Assembly: GCA_033060915.1 (NCBI GenBank)
Contig: CM065383.1
Location: 11,356,001-11,420,000, forward strand
Origin: Euryodendron excelsum
Taxonomy: Eukaryota; Streptophyta; Magnoliopsida; Ericales; Pentaphylacaceae
DNA length: 64,000 nucleotides
Reading direction: 5' to 3'
Within the stretch, counting starts at the first letter, position 1. Every line of letters begins with the position of its first letter. The translations under genes and the position numbers were made by a program. The notes under the pieces are model-generated. The model saw nothing but the letters and a program-made list of their open reading frames with translations. It searched no databases and was not told the DNA's origin. This document shows, one piece after another, positions 1-10,213 of this stretch.

Positions 1-340
1 TGTGTTTTCCATGCCATCTTATGAGTACAAAAAAAGAAGCCCTATTAGTTTGTGACATGAAAGTTTGTAAACTTTGTTTTTGGAAAACTACTCTAAAGTC
101 AGTGATTGAATTTTGTTTGATCAACCAATAAACTAGACTTGGTGGGAAAAAAAAGAATCATTCTTTCCATTTTCATGGAAAGATCCAAGAAAATAAAGAA
201 AGTATAGGCTAATTTTTGAGAGGAAATCCTAAGCTTTCCTTTCCTATGTTTGTAAGAAAATCACTGTTGAAACTATTTACTTAAGGAGAGGACAGGTCAC
301 CATGACGCGGCCCAATCAATGTACCATTTCACACCAGCTT
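1..340. other. 5' flank of the DUF1685 gene, no gene seen
   Basis: AT-rich sequence with no convincing ORF. It leads into the TATA box and leader of the DUF1685 gene and probably holds its proximal promoter. No other element was recognised. Confidence 0.5.
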
Positions 341-347
341 TATAAAC
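341..347 (+). promoter_or_regulatory. Candidate TATA box of the DUF1685 gene
   Basis: TATAAAC lies about 140 bp upstream of the chosen ATG at 483. This would put transcription start near 370 and give a leader of roughly 110 bases. The call rests on motif and position only. Confidence 0.45.
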
Positions 348-482
348 TCTCTACAACCAAACACTGGAGAAATAAAAACAACTCCAAAGCCGTAGAGCTC
401 GCCGGAGCAAGCCGCGGGGTCCGCCGGCCTCCGCTCACCCCTGGCCTAGGGGTTGGGTTCGAAGGCGTCTCTCATCCCTGCC

Positions 483-1107
483 ATGTCACGCCCCACCAGC
501 CCTCCACCGACAAAACAACCGGCGCCGGCGGCGCTGCTGCCGGCCCCGCTATTCAAACAGAAGTCGTGGTCTCCCGATACCTACCGCGACGAGGCATGGC
601 TGAGGCGCAAGGGCAACCACGACCGCCTCAAACGGCGGAGCAAGAGCGTCACCGACGAGGACCTCGATGAGCTCAAGGCTTGTATCGAACTAGGATTCGG
701 GTTCGACTCGCCTGAGATAGATCAGCGCTTGTCCGATACCCTGCCGGCTTTGGGCCTATACTACGCCGTTAACAAGCAGTACTACGACAGCGTTTCGAAG
801 TCATCGACGGCGTCCGAATGCGACTCACCGTCTTCCGCGGGTAGCCCCCACACCATATTCGGTCCCGGTACGTACTTTCCCCTCTTTAATCTCTTTAATC
901 AATTAAATTGATTTATCGGTGTTTTTATTAGCCGTTGAGATCGGTGATCTTGCTATTATAATAAAACGTGCCTTAATGGGTTTTCTTCCTCTGTTTGTTT
1001 TCCGGGAAAATTTTGGTGAAGGCGAAAATCCTCAGACGGTGAAGACGAGGTTGAGACAATGGGCACAAGTGGTGGCTTGTTCGGTGCGCCAATCTTTTTC
1101 TGGCTGA
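483..1107 (+). CDS. DUF1685 family protein, two exons
   Basis: A small plant protein of unknown biochemical function, 156 aa. Exon 1 is 483-867, exon 2 is 1022-1107, and the phase-1 intron has a GTACGT donor and a GAAG acceptor. The first true ATG in frame is 483 (MSRPTSPPP); the open frame starts upstream, but only with a TTG. Residues 1-45 are proline-rich and then basic, and contain FKQKSWSPD. Residues about 49-105 carry the family core, with KRRSKSVTDEDLDELK, the LGFGFDSPEIDQRL segment and LPALGLYYAVNKQY. A serine-rich linker follows. The second exon encodes the conserved tail ENPQTVKTRLRQWAQVVACS. Joining the exons restores the expected GPGENPQTVKTRL continuity, which supports the splice sites. 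No membrane segment or signal peptide is visible. The family is clear; the function is not known. Confidence 0.88.
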
Positions 1108-2820
1108 TGATGTAATAGTGATAATACATCTCAATCCAAGGGGTTCAAGCAACCTATTACTTATATCAAAGAGTAACCAAAAACCAACCAACCAATTACC
1201 AACTTGTTGGAGATGCGAATATTATCACGGTTGTGCTCCACCTCCACCACCACCACTATCGCCACCGCCTCCAACACCATCGCCACCACTGCCTTTGTTT
1301 AGCTTGTTTGGTGACCTATAAATTGTAAACTTCGGCAAATGAAAAAAAAAAATGGAAAAAGAATAGCCCTGCAGTGGGGATTGACTTTTTGTTTGTTTGT
1401 TGTTTTTTTTTTTTTTAATCCTAATTGGTGCCGCTGTTAATGCTTTGCTTTTTTTTTTGTTTGCTCGGTTTAGGTATCAGATTTCATGTCTAAACTGTGA
1501 TGTAAAATTGTCAAAAGTTGTTGTCTTTGATTGGAGGTATTCTGTTCTTTTTTGTTTTTAAGCTTTTTTTTCCCCTTCTTTTTGTATGTTCTCTTGCTCC
1601 GTTTATATTTGTTTTCTAACTTCTTAAAGCAATTAGATGAGATTGTACATACGGCAATGACTCGCTCAATCTCCCTCTGAAGAATTACATTTGCTTGATG
1701 GATACGGCTTGGTACTTTATTCATGGTGCCAACTTGTTTTGTAAAGTAGGTGAGAAAATTAATTCTATTCTCTACCGGCATAATTCAATTGTATTATTTT
1801 GTTTGTTGAACTTCATCTTCATCACCATACAAATTCTTTCAAATTTCCTCCTAACAGCACTAATAGATTCACTTGGTTTTTCAATGGCAGATCGTTTATA
1901 GTAAAAAGAAATAAAAAAAAATCTCACTGCCTTAATGAATGTTGCTTCCATGAATATGTTTTGGAATGTATTTTTAGTTTGATCTCAAAAGAACTTTTAT
2001 GCATAAAGGTGCAATACCAGTGAAGTATAACAACAAAAAAAAAACCACCCTTGTATGCTTTACCCCCACCATGTCGGCCATTGTTACCAATCTGATAATA
2101 GCTAAGCATTGGGAGGGTAATCATAGAGTTTTTTCAAGAAAACTCCGGGTTGTTCAATGAATTTTTCTGTGGATCCTTAACGTGCTTTTAGCTGCAGAAT
2201 GATGGTGAATTGGTTTGGAGACTATGATATCATGGAGTTTCTGTCACTACATTGCATTGATTAGAAACTCTCTCGAGCGTTGCTTGGTGGCAAAGGCAAT
2301 TAACCTACTTTCACCACTTAACCATGGTCGATTACGGCACGTAAAAGCGATTTTATTTTCGTCATTGATATAATTATTATATTTTAATTATATATATATA
2401 TTTCTTTGTTAAATCACGAGACATACTAAGATGCAAGACTAAATCTTTTGCATGAAAAATAAAGCTAACTGTTATTTAGCCTCTACAAAATATAAAAAGA
2501 AAAAAATAAATAAATTATTTTTTTGGTAGATTTCAACTCCAAGTTCTTTATCCTAAAGATTAGCTATGATTGATTCTATGCTAAACTCCATACAATCTTG
2601 TTTCCAATCTATATATGCCAACCCATGAGTTGTAACAAATTTTAAGTATTATATAATATATTATATATCTGTGTCGGTATATATTTATTTGATGAGTAAA
2701 ACTCATTAGTTGAATTGGTGCATGTCAAAAACCAATAGACTATTAATTTTATTAGGTGACGACATAAAAAAATTAGATAAAACTAATAAGTTACAATAGA
2801 CAATTATAATATTTTATTAG
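1108..2820. other. Intergenic DNA downstream of the DUF1685 gene
   Basis: AT-rich sequence with poly-T tracts and a short CCA/CCG-repeat stretch (about 1235-1295) that yields a spurious proline-rich ORF. It probably includes the 3' UTR of the DUF1685 gene. No other gene or element boundary was recognised. Confidence 0.5.
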
Positions 2821-2956
2821 ATTAGACCTTGAGAAGGGTTTCAAATTAAAGGGGGGCAATAGAATAATTTTTTGCCAAAGACTCTACCATAGGAGGGTTA
2901 CACAAAAAAGTGGGGGTGCCATGGCCGCCTCACCTTAGAAGTAGTTCCGCCACTGC
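2821..2956. repeat. Possible transposon-end remnant
   Basis: A stretch of G-rich text ending in TTCCGCCACTGCC resembles the tail motif (gtgccatggcc...ccgccactg) that recurs at degraded transposon fragments in dicot genomes. Ends and family cannot be fixed here. It lies directly left of the LINE fragment. Confidence 0.25.
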
Positions 2957-2996
2957 CACCAAGCTTGGTCTGTATCATTGCTAAGAAGTAAGATCA

Positions 2997-3618
2997 GCTA
3001 AAGCATAAACGCCACCTCCTAGAGAATGGATCATGTGCCATCTGTGGATGTCCGTGTGAAACAACCATCCATGCTATCCGAGACTCTGATCTACCAAGGA
3101 AGATTTGGAAAAGCGTGATCCGCTCCCATTTTCAAAGCCAGTTCTTTGGCTTAGAACTGCAAGCCTGGGTAGATACTACTCTTACGAATGCACACCGGTT
3201 TGAAGATCTTAAGGTGAGTCCGAGATCCTTTAGTATGGGGGCTATCGCTAAGCTTTGGTTTTGACGTAATAAGTGTGTTTTTGAGCCGGAGTTCAGATGG
3301 CCAGCCGATCCTCTAGGCGAGATTGTTCACAGGTTCAAGAGATGGGTTCGGCCGAGGCTGCAGCTGCTTTAAATTATTGGCATATTGTGCCAGTAAGATG
3401 GCGCCCCCCTGAACCTTCTCTTGTGAATATTAACGTAGACGGAGCTTCCATTGGCAACCCAGGACCTGCCGCTGTGAGGGGTTTAATCAGGGACAGCAAT
3501 GGTATGTGGCATTCGGGTTTCGCCCAGTACATTGGCAGGGTTTCCTCGCTGACTGCGGAGATTTGGGCCATTTGACAAGGTCTTCAATTGGCTTGGGACC
3601 AAGGTTTTGAGGAGGTGG
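2997..3618 (+). pseudogene. LINE ORF2 fragment 1: zf-RVT and start of RNase H
   Basis: Residues RHLLENGSCAICG...ETTIHAIRDS (around 3010-3085) match the zf-RVT motif at the end of plant LINE reverse transcriptases. From about 3400 an RNase H (RVT_3 type) begins, with NINVDGA holding the first catalytic Asp and SSLTAEIWA holding the Glu. A TGA at 3573-3575 interrupts the domain, and the zf-RVT part is in a different frame from the RNase H part. The fragment ends at the Tat insertion, inside the codons for EEVV. Confidence 0.75.
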
Positions 3619-4207
3619 TGGTGACGAGGATTCCCGGACCGAACCGGAAGCCCTCCGCGCGTCGTCTGGTCGCCTCCCAACCGGACACCCACTCCGCTCG
3701 CCCTCGAGCCTACCGATCCGAGGGGATGCCCATAATGACCCCCTAATCGGGTCAGCCCCTGGTGGTGCCCGTAGGGGCCCATTTCTGACACCCGCCCTCC
3801 TGTCTCACATTAGGGACGTGGATATAGCGTGTATCTGTAACAACCGCCACGCCTCTGATACCGTTCTGACACACGCCACCCTGGAGTGTGGAGATGGCCC
3901 TCTCAAGTGTTCTGACACCATTCTGGTCTTCCAACTAGAAGCAGCCACATGGGAGAACCACCAACGCCCACCATGCAAACATACAAGGGAAACATTGGCT
4001 CCCTGAGGCAGGTACGTAAAAAACACAAGAACCCAGAGTATGGTTTCTCTCTTCAACATTTGAGCCTCCTGAAATCTAACTGAAAACACCGGAGAGCCAT
4101 TGGCTCCCACCGCACCGGTGGGTTTAAGTGCAGGAGATCACCGGCCGACCAAGGAACAGACCGTCCCGGACTTAGGGGCATGCCAACACGAGATTGCTGC
4201 ATCATCA
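3619..4207 (+). repeat. Left LTR of the Tat element
   Basis: 589 bp, TG...CA ends. It aligns throughout to 13087-13637, with scattered substitutions and a net 38-bp length difference. The clearest indel is near 3885-3910, where the right LTR has lost sequence after CACCCTGGAG. The LTRs have diverged, so the insertion is not recent. Confidence 0.9.
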
Positions 4208-4209
4208 GC

Positions 4210-4227
4210 TGGCGTCGTCTGTGGGAA
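4210..4227 (+). other. Primer-binding site of the Tat element
   Basis: TGGCGTCGTCTGTGGGAA lies two bases after the LTR end. It matches the PBS-type sequence usual just inside LTRs of plant Ty3/gypsy elements. The priming tRNA was not assigned. Confidence 0.7.
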
Positions 4228-4249
4228 ACGACTTCTCTCATGACATTTC

Positions 4250-5830
4250 ATGGTCTTAACCAGGTCTGGGATTAGCACCCTCCCTGAAGGAACTTCGATG
4301 ACCGATTCTAGTGCAGAAAAGATAGTCGCTTTGGAGAAGACAGTGGCTGATATGATGGCTCGCATGCAGCAGCTGGTCAGTCAGAATGCAGAGTTACTTC
4401 AACGAAACCACCCTCCTCCTCCTCCACCAGAAATTCCACTGCAGCCAAACCCCCTGGCCGAAGAGCAACAAGAGCAAGAGGTTGACAAGGATCCGTCTGT
4501 CCTCCCTGTTGGTGGCGAAAATGGCAACGGAGGGTTAGTCGAGGACCTTCTACTTCGCCGCGAGCCCAACATCGACGAACCACAAACGAGCCACGCGATC
4601 CCATCTAGGACAGAGATGGTAGGTGACAAACCGGAGAGCTCCCATGCTTGGGACGAGCAACTGAAGGCCATGCAGGCTCAGATGGCAGGAGTGTTAGCAG
4701 CGGTGGAGGCAAAGGCCCCAAACACTGTCGACACCCTCATTGGCCGGACGGCCTCCCCGTTCGCCCAGAAGGTAATGGAGTTTCCACTCCCCCCAAAGTT
4801 TAAAATGCCGACATTGGACGCGTTTGACGGTTCCAAGGACCCGGTGGACCACCTGAAGACATTCAGAGCACTCATGCACCTCCAAGCGGTGTCGGACGAG
4901 ATCATGTGTAGAGCATTCCCCATCACGTTGACGGGCTCGGCGTGAACTTGGTTTAATAAGATAAAGCTGGCGTCGGTCGCCACCTTCAAAGAACTCAGTA
5001 AACTCTTTGTGAGCCACTACATTGGGGCTCAGAGGCAGAGGAGACCGGTGGCCTACTGTTGACTATGAGGTAGAAGGAGGAAACGCTGCGAGAATATGTA
5101 CGAAGGTTCAACCAAAAGACTCTGGCCGTGGATGATGTCGATGAAAAGGTGGCTGTCACGGCATTCATGAACGGCCTGAGAAGTGGGAAACTCCTCTTTT
5201 CCCTGTCGAAGAGACCACCCCAAGATATGACAGAGTTGATGCTCCGTGCTCAGAAATACATGAATGCGGAGGATGCCTTGAGTGCGAGGCGAGATAATGA
5301 TGAAGGAGACATCTCGTGCTCGGAGAAGAAGAGGCCGAACGGCACCTCGAACGACGAGAAGGAGGCCAAGACGAGCCGAACTCGTAATCGATCAAGAAAC
5401 CGGGGGGAAGAGAGGCGCGAATACTACCGCGGCCTCGATCAGACATTCACTCCCCTCACGATGAAGCTGAAGGATGTTTTGATGGAGATCCGGGACGATC
5501 CGGAACTGAAATGGCCGGAGCCCTTGAAGACGCCTTCAGATATGAGGAACAAGAGACGGTATTGTCGGTTCCACCGTGATCATGGTCACGACACGGAGGA
5601 CTGCATCGACCTGAAGCGGCAGATAGAAGGTCTGGTAAAACGGGGAAGGCTCAGCCGATATGTGGCAGGTCGAGATCGAGCACGGGCAGAACGACGCAGC
5701 CCAGCGAGAATCAAGACAACTACCCAGCCTATTGGAGAGATTAGGGTTATCGCTGGGGGATTCGCTGGCGGAGGGGAATCCTCTACGGCGAGGAGGAAGC
5801 ACGTTCGGAATATCCAAACTGAAGCAGAAG
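4250..5830 (+). pseudogene. Tat gag (broken)
   Basis: Capsid-like polyprotein region. The N-terminal part (MVLTRSG start at 4250) has a coiled coil, then proline-rich and acidic linkers. A Retrotrans_gag-type domain spans about 4780-5290. A zinc-knuckle-like CRFHRDHGHDTEDC motif is at about 5563-5604. Three breaks are visible: TGA at 4943-4945, a 1-bp deletion near 5056 that moves the frame, and TAG at 5071-5073. After these the frame stays open into the protease. In an intact relative gag and pol would be one polyprotein. Confidence 0.8.
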
Positions 5831-7870
5831 TGATGTTGGTCGGGGCAGCTAGCAAGAAGGCGAAGACCGAAGCTCCGGTAATCACGTTTACAGAGGAAGA
5901 GGCCGCCGAATTGCACCAACCACACTATGACCCTTTAGTCGTCTCGGCGGTGATCTCCAACTTCAAAACTTGGAGAATCGTGGTCGACGGCGGAAGCTCG
6001 GCGGACATCTTGTTCCGGGATGCCTTTGAGAAGATGAAGGTCGGCCAAGAGAAGTTAAAGCCAGTCAACTGCCCTTTAGTAGGCTTCACCGGGGATCGGG
6101 TGGTCCCTCTCGGATCCATCACTTTACCGATCACCCTTGGAGAAGCGCCACACCGGACAACAAAAATGGTGCACTTTCTGGTTGTGGATTGCCCTTCCGC
6201 GTACAACGCCATCATTGGCCGAACGGCCCTGAACTAGTTTAAGGCGGTCGCCTCCACGTATCACCTCCGAATCAAGTTCCCGACCGACGATGGGATCAGG
6301 TGTGCAAGGGGCGACCAGAAGGAGGCACGGGAGTGCTACATGGCCTCCCTCAAAGGAGGACCCAGCCGGGAGACCTTGGTCATCGAAGAGCTCGAGCCGA
6401 GAGATGAGGAGGAAATCAGAAGGGGCGAGCCAGCAGAAGATCTCGAAGACATTCTGGTCGGGCAACTGGAGCAGACCAGAACGGTGAGGATAGGGGTCGT
6501 TGCGCCCGAGGAATTGAATCAACAACTGCGCGAGTTCCTGAGAAACAATGTTGACATATTCGCCTGGTCTCACGAAGACATGCCCGGGATTGACACCCGA
6601 GTAGCAGCTCACTATTTAAACATCGACCCCGAGGCCAGGCCGGTGAAGCAGAAGCGAAGGAATTTTGCCCCGGACAGGAACGATGCAGTTGCTGAGGAAG
6701 TGGAAAAGCTGATGCAGGCAAAGTTCATCAGGGAAGCGCACTACCCCACTTGGCTCTCTAACGTTGTCATGGTGAAGAAGTCCAATGGGAAGTGGCGGAT
6801 GTGTGTTGATTTCACCGACCTGAACAAAGCGTGTCCCAAGGACAGTTTCCCACTAACAACCATCGACCTCCTCGTCGACTCCACTGCGGGGTATGAAATG
6901 CTAACCTTTATGGATGCTTTTTTAGGATACAACCAGATTCGGATGGCAGAGCATGACCGAGAGCACACGGCCTTCATTACGGATCGGGGACTTTATTGCT
7001 ACAACGTCATACCGTTCGGGTTAAAGAATGCAGGGGCTACTTACCAGCGGTTGGTCAACCTCATGTTCAAATCGCAGATTGGCCGTAATGTGGAGGTCTA
7101 CGTGGACGACATGTTGGTGAAGAGCAAGCAGGCAACCGATCACTTGCGGGACCTTGAAGAGACGTTCCAGACGCTCCGCAAGTACCGGATGAAACTCAAC
7201 CCCGCCAAGTGCGCCTTCGGTGTCGCCTCAGGCAAATTCCTGGGCTTCATGGTCTCACAAAGGGGGATCGAGGCCAATCCAGAGAAGATTCAAGCCATCA
7301 TCAACATGCAAGCGCCTAGAACGACAAAAGATATTCAGAGGCTGGCCGGGCGAGTCGCTGCCCTGAACAGGTTCATCTCTCGATCCACTGACAAGTGTCT
7401 GCTGTTCTTCAAGATCCTACGCAAGGCGTTCGAGTGGACCGCGGAGTGTGAAGTAGCCTTTGGTCAACTCAAACGATACCTGAGCTCAGTCTTGCTGCTA
7501 AGCCGAACCGTCCCAGGAGAGGAGTTGTTTCTCTATTTGGCCATATCAGCAACAGCAGTGAGCTCAGCTCTTGTCCGAGAAGACACGGGGGTCCAAAAGC
7601 CAGTCTACTACAGCAGTCGTGCCTTGCGAGGAGCAGAAGAACGGTATCCGAAGATGGAACTCTTGGCCCTCGCGCTGATAACCGCCGCTCGGCGCTTGCG
7701 ACCATACTTCCAAGCCCACACGATTGTCGTATTCACTGACCAACCACTAAAGAACATACTGCACAAGCCTGAGACATTAGGGCGATTAGTGAAATGGTCT
7801 GTAGAACTTAGCCAGTTTGACATCCACTATTGACCCTGACTGGCAATCAAGGGGCAGGCGGCTGCGAATT
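5831..7870 (+). pseudogene. Tat protease, reverse transcriptase and RNase H (broken)
   Basis: The frame runs on from gag. The aspartic protease has VVDGGSSADIL at about 5980 and YNAIIGRTALN near 6205. A TAG at 6235-6237 follows. The RT spans about 6640-7240, with WRMCVDFTDLNKACPKD, MDAFLGYNQI, FGLKNAGATYQRL and the catalytic VYVDD (about 7098-7112). The RT-linked RNase H follows at about 7500-7830 (YYSSRALRGAEERYPKMELL, VVFTDQPL). Two TGA codons at 7831-7833 and 7837-7839 end the open stretch in the connection to the next domain. The RT active site itself is intact. Confidence 0.88.
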
Positions 7871-7899
7871 TCATTGCAGAGTTCACTAACCCACCCCCT

Positions 7900-8412
7900 C
7901 CCACCACCGACACCGATCTGCCATACAGCAACTGGGTCCTGAATGTTGACGGTTCGTCCACTCAAGCTGCCGGTGGCGCCGGTGTCGTTCTCGTCACCCC
8001 GGACGACCACAAGATGGAGTATGCCCTCCGCTTCAAGTTCCTCGCCACCAATAACGTCGCCGAATACGAAGCACTCCTCGCCGGTCTCAGAATGGCTTGG
8101 CGAATGGGGGTAGAACAAATAATAGTTCAGAGCGACTCTCAGCTCATAGTGGAACAGGTTCAAGGGGAGTACGAAGCAAGAGAAGACAACATGAAACAAT
8201 ACTGTCAAGTGGCGAAGAGCCTAGCCAGGAGATTCGCAAAAATACTCTTAGAACGCGTCCCGAGATTGGAGAACGAAGAGGCCAACCGACTAGCCAAAAT
8301 AGCCTCATCCAGCGAGTCCGATCCCAATGTTCCGATTGAGATTCTTGATTCGCTGAGCATCCAGAGCCCGAAAGTCGACCAGATTGTGCCCGAGTCTTCG
8401 TGGATGACCTAA
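7900..8412 (+). pseudogene. Second (aRNH-type) RNase H domain of Tat pol
   Basis: A second RNase H in the same frame as the RT: LNVDGSSTQAAGGAGVVL (catalytic Asp), NNVAEYEALLAGL (Glu), VQSDSQLIVEQVQGEYEA (Asp) and a later NEEANRLAKIA, where relatives usually have Asp. An added RNase H between the RT-linked RNase H and integrase is a mark of the Tat lineage. The segment ends at a TAA (8410-8412), after which the same frame continues into integrase. Confidence 0.82.
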
Positions 8413-9634
8413 ATCAGAAATTATCTGGAGAAGCGAACCCTGCCGGAGGACCGGAATGAAGTGAGGCGGATTCAATACCGGTCGAGCACGTACCTCATAC
8501 AAGGCGGGATACTATACAAGAGAGGGCACACCTTGCCACTGCTTCGTTGTGCCAGTGAGGAAGAAGCAGACTACATAATGCGGGAAGTCCACGAGGGTGT
8601 CTGCGGGAATCACTCTGGAGGTCGGTCCCTCGCCAAGAAGATATTGCGAACGGCCTATTATTGGCCCACTATGGAGAGAGACGCCCAAGAATTCGTCAAG
8701 AAATGTGACAAATGCCAACGGTTCGCCAACATCCCGAGACTGCCTTCTCAAGAGCTGACCCCAATCCAAACTCCTTGCCCTTTTGCCTAGTGGGGAATCA
8801 ACGTTGTGGTCCTTTGCCGCTTGGCAAAGGACAAACAAAATTTGCAGTGGTGGCGATCGATTACTTCAAGAAGTGGCGGAGGCAGAAGCCCTACCAACAA
8901 TTACCGAGGAGAAAATGAAGAAGTTCTTGTGGCAAAACATCGTGTGCAGATTCGATATCCCCAAGGTCATCATCACGGACAATGGGAAACAGTTCGAAGG
9001 CAAACAGTTCAACAAATTGTGCACCGACCTAGGGATAAGTCACCATGCTTCGTCCCCCGAGCACCCTCAGGCGAACGGCCAGGTCGAAGTCACCAACAAA
9101 TCCCTTTTGAAGATCCTCAAGATGAAGCTGGAAAAGGCCAAAGGCTTGTGGGCAGAAGAGCTCCACAACATTCTTTGGGCCTACAGAACGACAGAGAGAG
9201 TGTCCACTGGTCAGATGCCGTTCTCGCTCACCTTCGGAACAGAGGCCGTGATTCCGGTAGAGATAGGACTCCCCAGCCCCAGAACGATGCAGTTCGACCC
9301 CGCGACTAACGGTGAAGCCATGAATGTGGACTTGGACTTATTGGAGGAGAGAAGGCTACAGACGGCCATGAGGGTAGTGTCCTACCAGCAAAAGATGCGC
9401 CAGTACCACAACTCCAGAGTTCGAACGAAAGACTTCGCGACTGGGGACCTTGTACTGAAGAGAGTCAATCAGTCTACCAAGGACCCCAGAGAAGGCAAAC
9501 TCGGACCCAATTGGGAAGTACCCTACCAGGTGATCAGCTGTACAAGGAAGGGGACGTATAGGCTGAAGAATTCGGAAGGCAAGGAGCTTCCACACCCATG
9601 GCACGCCGAACACCTAAGAAAATACTACCCTTGA
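8413..9634 (+). pseudogene. Tat integrase (broken)
   Basis: The HHCC zinc-binding region is intact at about 8590-8720 (HEGVCGNHSGG ... KCDKCQRF). The catalytic core is spread over three frames: TAG at 8788-8790, then 1-bp deletions near 8809 and near 8875. The first catalytic Asp position reads Asn (WGINVV). The second is present (IITDNGKQFEG, about 8974) and the Glu is present (NGQVEVTN, about 9080). A C-terminal region with GDLVLKRV and HPWHAEHLRKYYP ends at TGA 9632-9634. This integrase would be inactive even without the frame breaks. Confidence 0.85.
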
Positions 9635-9739
9635 GAGGCTCTCACTTGTAACCATCAAGAATATCAATAAAAGCAACTATTCAGCAAATTGTCTACGTGT
9701 ATCGACCTAGAAATTGTCTACTTGCGTGGAACCCACATT

Positions 9740-10042
9740 GAATTTGCTTAGCCAAGTGCCGAGCAGAGCCAGAGGGCCTTCAGTGGCAATGGCACATAAA
9801 GAATTTGCTCGGCCAAGTGCCGAGCAGAGCCAGAGGGCCTTCAGTGGCAATGGCACAGAAAGAATCTGCTCGGCCAAGTGCTGAGCAAAGCCAAAGGGCC
9901 TTCGGTGGCAATGGCACAGAATCTGCTCGGCCAAGTGCCGAGTAGAGCCAGAGGGCTTCAGTGGCAATGACATAGAAAGAAAGAATCTGCTCAGTGGCAA
10001 TGACACAGAAAGAATCTGCTCGGCCAAGCGCCGAGCAGATCC
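9740..10042 (+). repeat. Approximately 61-bp tandem repeat after Tat pol
   Basis: About five copies of a unit containing CTCGGCCAAGTGCCGAGCAG followed by AGCCAGAGGGCCTTCAGTGG and CAATGGCACA. Later copies are shortened. Each unit contains the inverted repeat CTCGGC...GCCGAG, so transcripts could form small hairpins. It lies between the pol stop and the end of the antisense gene. Confidence 0.8.
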
Positions 10043-10213
10043 ACTAATTGAACCGTTTCGGCTATTATTGCCGGTCAGGACCTCGTTAATACATGTAAGC
10101 ATTCAACAAACATAGCATACACAAGGAATATAAAGAAGAAGCTATCTCATTAACGAAAAGAGGAGTACAACAAAAAAAAAAGAAGAGAAAAGGTTTACAA
10201 ATGAAAAGGCAAC

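Noticed and set aside
453..482. Upstream extension of the DUF1685 protein
   Set aside because: The extension would begin with TTG. The first ATG in the frame is 483, and the conserved region lies well downstream of it.
302..670. 122-codon ORF overlapping the start of the DUF1685 gene
   Set aside because: It is in a different frame from the conserved DUF1685 core and has no family features; it begins in the leader and is a shadow frame.
1118..1321. Proline-rich ORF
   Set aside because: It is made by a CCA/CCG-repeat stretch in non-coding DNA after the DUF1685 stop, with no domain or splice context.
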